Source: Isoetes taiwanensis
Lineage: Eukaryota; Streptophyta; Lycopodiopsida; Isoetales; Isoetaceae
Direction: 5' to 3'
Length of the DNA stretch: 64,000 bases
Assembly: GCA_021234155.1 (NCBI GenBank)
Contig: JAJEKV010000111.1
Location: 2,612,968-2,676,967, forward strand
Position 1 is the first letter of the stretch. Every line of letters begins with the position of its first letter. The position numbers and the translations under genes are program-made. Below are positions 59,111-64,000 of this stretch, one piece after another. The notes under the pieces were generated by a model. It was given only the letters and a program-made list of their open reading frames with translations. It was not told the origin of the DNA and did no database searches.

Positions 59111-62100
59111 CCAGTCATTTATCGTCTTTGGCTCCCTTATAGGCTTGCCTAACCCACCCTTTCCCAGTGCTGTCAAACGGGTGCCATTGAGGATGAGTCT
59201 CACGCTTTCCAGAGTTGCCCAGCATTCAGTCAGATCCGGGCCAGATACGATCCCTTAGTACGGCCGGACTTGCCCCTACATTTGCTGATGAACACACCGT
59301 CAGTACGTGCTCTGGGGTCGTACATTCAGGAGGTACTAGATCTGCGAGCTCACCTTTGCTGATCAGGCACTAGGGGTGCGGTGCATGAGTGTATATATTT
59401 GTGTGTTTTTGCATTTTGTATATTGGAACAGTTTGTCAGCAGGCTGATTGCTGCCACGGTTTTTCCCTCAAAAACCCTTCGGGGTGGGGGTTTTTTAATC
59501 TTGGGTAGTAATCCACTTGCTGCGCTTTTGTATTGGGTCCCATAGAACGATTGGTCTTGAACGATAACAATACCTTCCTTCCTTCCTTCCTTCCTTCCTT
59601 CCTTCCTCCATACAACAATCCTTCCAATTCTAGCTTGTCCACGTGCTTGCCACATCATGTCAAAAATGACGTGGCAAAATTATTACCCTTAGCACTAGAA
59701 TTGTCCCTTGATGATGATTTTGAATGGGTCCATTTGTGTACCTTTTTTTTTAATTCCATTAGAGCTGGACTTCATTGTCGTTTAGAGTGTACATATAAGA
59801 AAAAAAATATGCAAAATATAGAAAGCTTCAATTACCAAGCACAATATAGAGTCAGACGCAAAGGGGTCAAGTTTATTCTCAAAATTTATAACATTTCTCA
59901 CATTATTTTGCTCACAAAATGTTTTAGAAAAAACAATGGTGGAATTTTCGAGAAATATTTCATAAAAGTTTGAAGTTCAGAAGTTTATAATGATCTCAGT
60001 TGGGTCCCCGCATGGGTTCAGATTTTGAAAATTCATAGTTACTCTATCTTTTGAGGAAATTAAATGCATTAAAACAGGCGAACAGTACCTAGTATCTATT
60101 TCCATTGAAAAATAATAGTATCTTGACATTTTTGTTCTACTTCGAATATCATGGATGTGAATTAGTTCCTGGATTTTTGAAAATTCTTTAGGGACCCAAC
60201 TGGATCTCTCAAAGAGTGAATTTTTTATTTGGTCATAGCTACCTCATAAGAAATGAGTAGTATTTATAGTCTACATTAGAAAACTTTATGTTATCTTGAA
60301 ATCGTGAAATCATATCATTACATTTCATGAAGCCATCAAATTGAGTGTATTTCAAGATGCGATTCTGCTAAACTTGTGAAGAATATTATTTTGCTATTGA
60401 ATATGGTAGCACTTAAGCTTACAATTCAAGTGATCATGTTTAAAATCTCACAAGCATCATGGAGAAGTAGTCGATGATATAGAAAATGCATTGAGGGACC
60501 TGTACAGATTAATGAACCAAAACAGGTGCTAGATTTTATATTTTTGTATGTTACGGGCAAGAAAATTCGAAAATTCTTAAAAATTGCCTTCGCCTTCTTC
60601 CGTCGTATCGACACGGATACCTATATGCTCTTCATTTTTCAAAGACCTTTATAACTCGAGCACCCGTGGATGAATAATGTTTCACATCAATAGCATGGAA
60701 AGTTAAGATATTCCCTTGAAATTTATTTCTCTAGTTCGATCTATTGCTTTGCATGCCATTAGCAAAGGCTCTGGCATTGCATGTTTTTGTTTAATTCCCT
60801 TCTATGGCGATGGCGGTTTCTCCTTCTCTTGCCCTTTTTTTTTATTTTCGATCTGGTTCATATTTTCTATAATTTTAACTAATGGTAGATTAAGCATTCG
60901 GACTAGATGATGACAACCTACAAGCATAGGATGATACAAGTCCTTCAATTCAGATAGAACAAGCATAGTCTCATCATCAACAACAAGAAAATGAGGTAGA
61001 TTTGCATTCCAAATATCTAATTTAACCCGTGCTTTTAGAAAGGGATTTGTAATTGGAAAATTGCAAGAGGCTTGCTATGTCCACCACAACATATATTGTT
61101 CAGGAGGCATTGTTCTTCTCGTTTTCCTCGCATTCGTGTTTTGGGTTGTTTTATATCAAATTTTCCCCAGACTTAAGTTTCATCCTAGATGTTGGTTGGA
61201 CGATAGTTTAGGTATAATCTATAATTGGTAAATAATTTAAGAGCTGCCATGATAATGGATCCATTTGGTAGGATAGCCTATTTGGTAGGACTTCCAGATG
61301 GATGTTGACCCTAAATAAACTCAAGCTTCCTGCATCTGATAAGGTAAATCTATTTTTTTTTTCAGCTGATCTTAGAAATTTATTTTGCTTTACTATGGAT
61401 GCGCTTGATAAATTTGAAGCCCCCACATACATGTGAAAGCATATATTTGAATACAAGTGCATGATATGGATTTGAAAATGATAATTACTGGACAATTCAC
61501 TAGGTCGTATATATAAAAAAGCAGTTGTCTAGAACTTGCAAGCACAACATTTGCAACAAAATTGGCACATTCGCAGAATAAATCCCCACAATAGAGGCTC
61601 TGAAAATGAGTAAAGATGGATTTCTGAAGGTTGAGGAGTTCCTGATGAAATTATATTTTTCAATGGCAGCGTGTACTTAAACGATCATGCCTTACCGTAA
61701 GCCATTGCCATAGTTGTAGACATAGATGTAGATGAGCCAGCTTTTGGTGGAGCATGTGGATTATACCCTCACTAGCCTGGTATATGGCTAAGATTGTACC
61801 TCTCTAGTCCACAACTTAGCATGTCCTCTTTTTTCTGGTGCATATATTACGCGTTCTTTGTTTTCTCTTGCTGCAACATGTGGATTAGTAGAGGTGACAA
61901 TGTAGATAGATTAGGTGATAATTAGAGTATATTATCGTATAGGCCCTTAGAATTTTGTAGCATTGGCCCCCCAAAACCCCACCCCCACAAAACACGCAGG
62001 TGTTGCTTCTAACATATGGTGCTGTGGATTTTATGTAGCTATCTTTGCAGGTTGAGCTTGTTTATTTTATGTGCCCTATACCACTTGGATTGGTATCCTG

Positions 62101-62840
62101 GCCATGCGCATGTACTTTGATACCTTCATCTTTGCGCTATACTTTGCAAGTCCATCATTGGTCCGTATCTCATGCCTCCCAATTTTTTGGACCCTACTTT
62201 CTTTGCACTCCCCGGTGTCTGCATGAGGTTACCAATCATCTCTGTTTTTTTGTTGTCTCGCATATATATCATATTTGAAATTGGATAGTCCCAAACGATT
62301 TTGAAATGCAGAAAGATCCCTTATGTCGGCCTTTACTCTCTAAGCCATATGCTTTTTTGAGATAAAATGCTTTATCTTTGCCCTCGTTTTTCTCATCTTT
62401 GTCCCTTGTCCTTTTTCAAATTCTCTAGGAAATGTGTCGCACGACCCTTGCTTACCAGTTTTGAAACTGTACTGGTTGCATGTATTCACGAGCTTGCTAC
62501 TACTTAACCGATTAATCTCCCCCCTTGGGTTAGGGTTAACAGGAAGAATCAAGTATAATTACTATAACTTACTATTGTATCAAACAATTTATAGATTTGC
62601 GCGAGCCAAACTTTATGTTTCCATATATCATAAATCTGAATTTTTACAAAAATTTACAAAATTTGCCCTTGGGCTTATACATCAATAGGGCATTCTCAGG
62701 TGGGGTAATTCTGATGGGGAAAATAGGTGCAACAATTCTAGGTGGGGCACCATGTTTGAATGCAAGTAGATTTGCTATACTTATTGCATGTGAACAAAGG
62801 TTTGATCACACCTCCATAAAGTTATAGTAATACGTTGTGA
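59110..62840. other. No supported gene; low-complexity and diverged repeats
   Basis: A (CTTC)n run lies at about 59575-59607. Stretches near 59990-60130 and 60180-60310 resemble each other loosely (..GGGTCC../..GGACCC.., CATAG.TAC, AGTAT.TAT), suggesting an old duplication. A GC-richer patch at 59210-59350 has no recognisable identity. Confidence 0.35.
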
Positions 62841-62844
62841 ACAC

Positions 62845-63320
62845 TCTGAGCTGTTGTTCTCGATTGGGATCGAGGAAGCCCCCAGACTTGCCTTTTGTAC
62901 TCTAAGCTGCCTTTCTCATCCCTCAGACCTGCCTTTTCACTCTGAGTTATCTTTCTCGACTTGCAGGTAGACAAAGGCCCTCCGACCCTCCTTTCTGGAC
63001 CTAGGGTCGAGAAAGGCCTTCAGACCTGTCTTTTTCACTTTTAGTTGTCTTTCTTAACTCGCAAGTTGAGAAAGGCTCTTAAACCCATCTTTTTCACTCT
63101 GAGCTGCCTTTCTCGACTCGTGGGTCAAGAAAGGGAATCAAACATGCCTTTTTCACTCTTAGCTGCCTTTCTCGACTCGCGGGTCGAGAAAAGACTTCAG
63201 ACCTACCTTTTTCACTTTGAGTTGCCGAGTTGAGAAAGGCAGCTCAGAGTGAAAACGGCATGTTTGATTGCCATTTTCAATCTAGGGTAAAGACCCTCGG
63301 ACCTGCCCTTTTAAAAAATG
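62845..63320. repeat. Minisatellite of roughly 60-bp units, one unit inverted
   Basis: Units carry CAGACCTGCCTTTTTCACTCTGAGCTGCCTTTCTCGACTCGCGGGTCGAGAAAGG-type sequence (divergent versions), about seven in a row. Each unit holds a short palindrome (CTCGACTCGCGGGTCGAG). The unit at about 63222-63270 is reverse-complemented relative to the others. Confidence 0.8.
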
Positions 63321-64000
63321 GCCTTCAGAGCTGGTTCTTATTTTGTTTGTCTTGTCTATAGCAACACTTGGCTAACTTGATTTTATCTTTTGCAATTTTT
63401 ATCCCGACCAGATGGTACATGCTTGGGAGCAATGGAATGATTTATTCATTGAAGAAAGAAGGTGAGAAGAGGGTGGTGACATCGGTTGAACAGACCAGGG
63501 CATGGCCGTGAAGCACCTCCTTGTACAAATTTCTATCGTCTTCAGAATGCGCCTGTGGTTTGGATTAGGTTGGAGGATGCTCCATATGTTGTTCATCTTA
63601 TATGATCTGTGTATGATGAGGGTATAACCATTGTGATAATAGGGCCACCGTGGCCTCTTCGTCCACTGTAATAGACATTGTAACGAACTCATTTATAAAT
63701 AATAATTCTTTCAAGACTAACACTTTGTTAAAATTAAGTAAACAATTTCCTTGGTCTTTGTTGTATTTTTTCTTTTCTCAACCCGTCAACCGAGAAAAAA
63801 GTGGCAAAATATCTTCATGAAGGGATCGAACCTCACACTTTGGATTGTGAAGACTATATGGGTATTCATACCATATAAATATTTTTCTCATATGTACAAA
63901 AGATGGTCATCACAGGATGCAAAATTTTCTTAGATTTGCCAAGTTCTATCGGTGCTTTATTCGGGATTATTCGAAAGTTGCCTTGACATGCCTCATGGCA
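63320..64000. other. No gene recognised
   Basis: Only short frames without resemblance to known families, up to the end of the window. Confidence 0.3.

Noticed and set aside
59350-59642. Minus ORFs with KEGRKEGRKEG
   Set aside because: Translation of the (CTTC)n run.
1-64000. CRISPR arrays, bacterial operons, ribosomal RNA genes
   Set aside because: Spliced genes, plant TE families and absence of regularly spaced direct repeats exclude CRISPR or prokaryotic organisation; no rRNA sequence was recognised.

Overview
The window looks like a stretch of nuclear chromosome from a land plant. It is AT-rich, gene-poor and crowded with transposable elements. Two intron-containing host genes can be rebuilt completely: a plastid-type GrpE co-chaperone (15742-17331, 3 exons) and argininosuccinate lyase (48250-50587, 7 exons). 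Plant TE families and a dirigent-like fragment support the plant assignment. The lineage (fern, gymnosperm, other) cannot be fixed from the sequence alone.

Layout. 1-5000: decayed Ty3/gypsy chromovirus on the minus strand. 5741-6298: small Cys-rich ORF (minus). 6.3-10.6 kb: no gene recognised. 10.6-11.9 kb: 3' end of a dead LINE. 12351 and 15272: degenerate tRNA-Ala and tRNA-Ser-like sequences. 15.7-17.3 kb: GrpE. 18643-21389: compact non-autonomous LTR retrotransposon with near-identical LTRs. 23.1-23.8 kb: polypurine tract between diverged repeats. 25.2-25.45 kb: dirigent-like relic.

25.9-43.9 kb is a nested transposon stack whose order can be read base by base. The outermost layer is a PIF/Harbinger-type locus (Myb/SANT-like gene on plus, DDE transposase on minus). 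Its transposase ORF is split four codons after the ATG by a 15.4-kb element (28419-43822) with a perfect 9-bp target-site duplication and T-rich inverted termini. That element is a Mutator-like element (MULE). It has two divergent genes: a MULE/SWIM transposase (plus) and, unusually, a protein with a beta-class DNA amino-methyltransferase fold (minus). The MULE was itself hit twice. A gag-only LTR retrotransposon (28751-33836) sits between 193-bp direct copies of MULE sequence. A 3.6-kb DNA transposon with an 8-bp duplication (35021-38646), carrying captured host exons, sits inside the methyltransferase ORF. The LTRs of the retroelement carry further small insertions (a poly-A retroposon and a tRNA-like unit). 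Without the two inserts the MULE would be about 6.5 kb.

45.2-46.2 kb: broken UTP21/WDR36 copy. 48.2-50.6 kb: argininosuccinate lyase. 50.6-64 kb: repeats, including a fold-back, a PIF/Harbinger MITE with TTA duplication (54132-55003), a retropepsin relic, a second LINE relic (57.1-59.1 kb) and a minisatellite (62.85-63.3 kb).

All calls are from reading the sequence; no database search was run.
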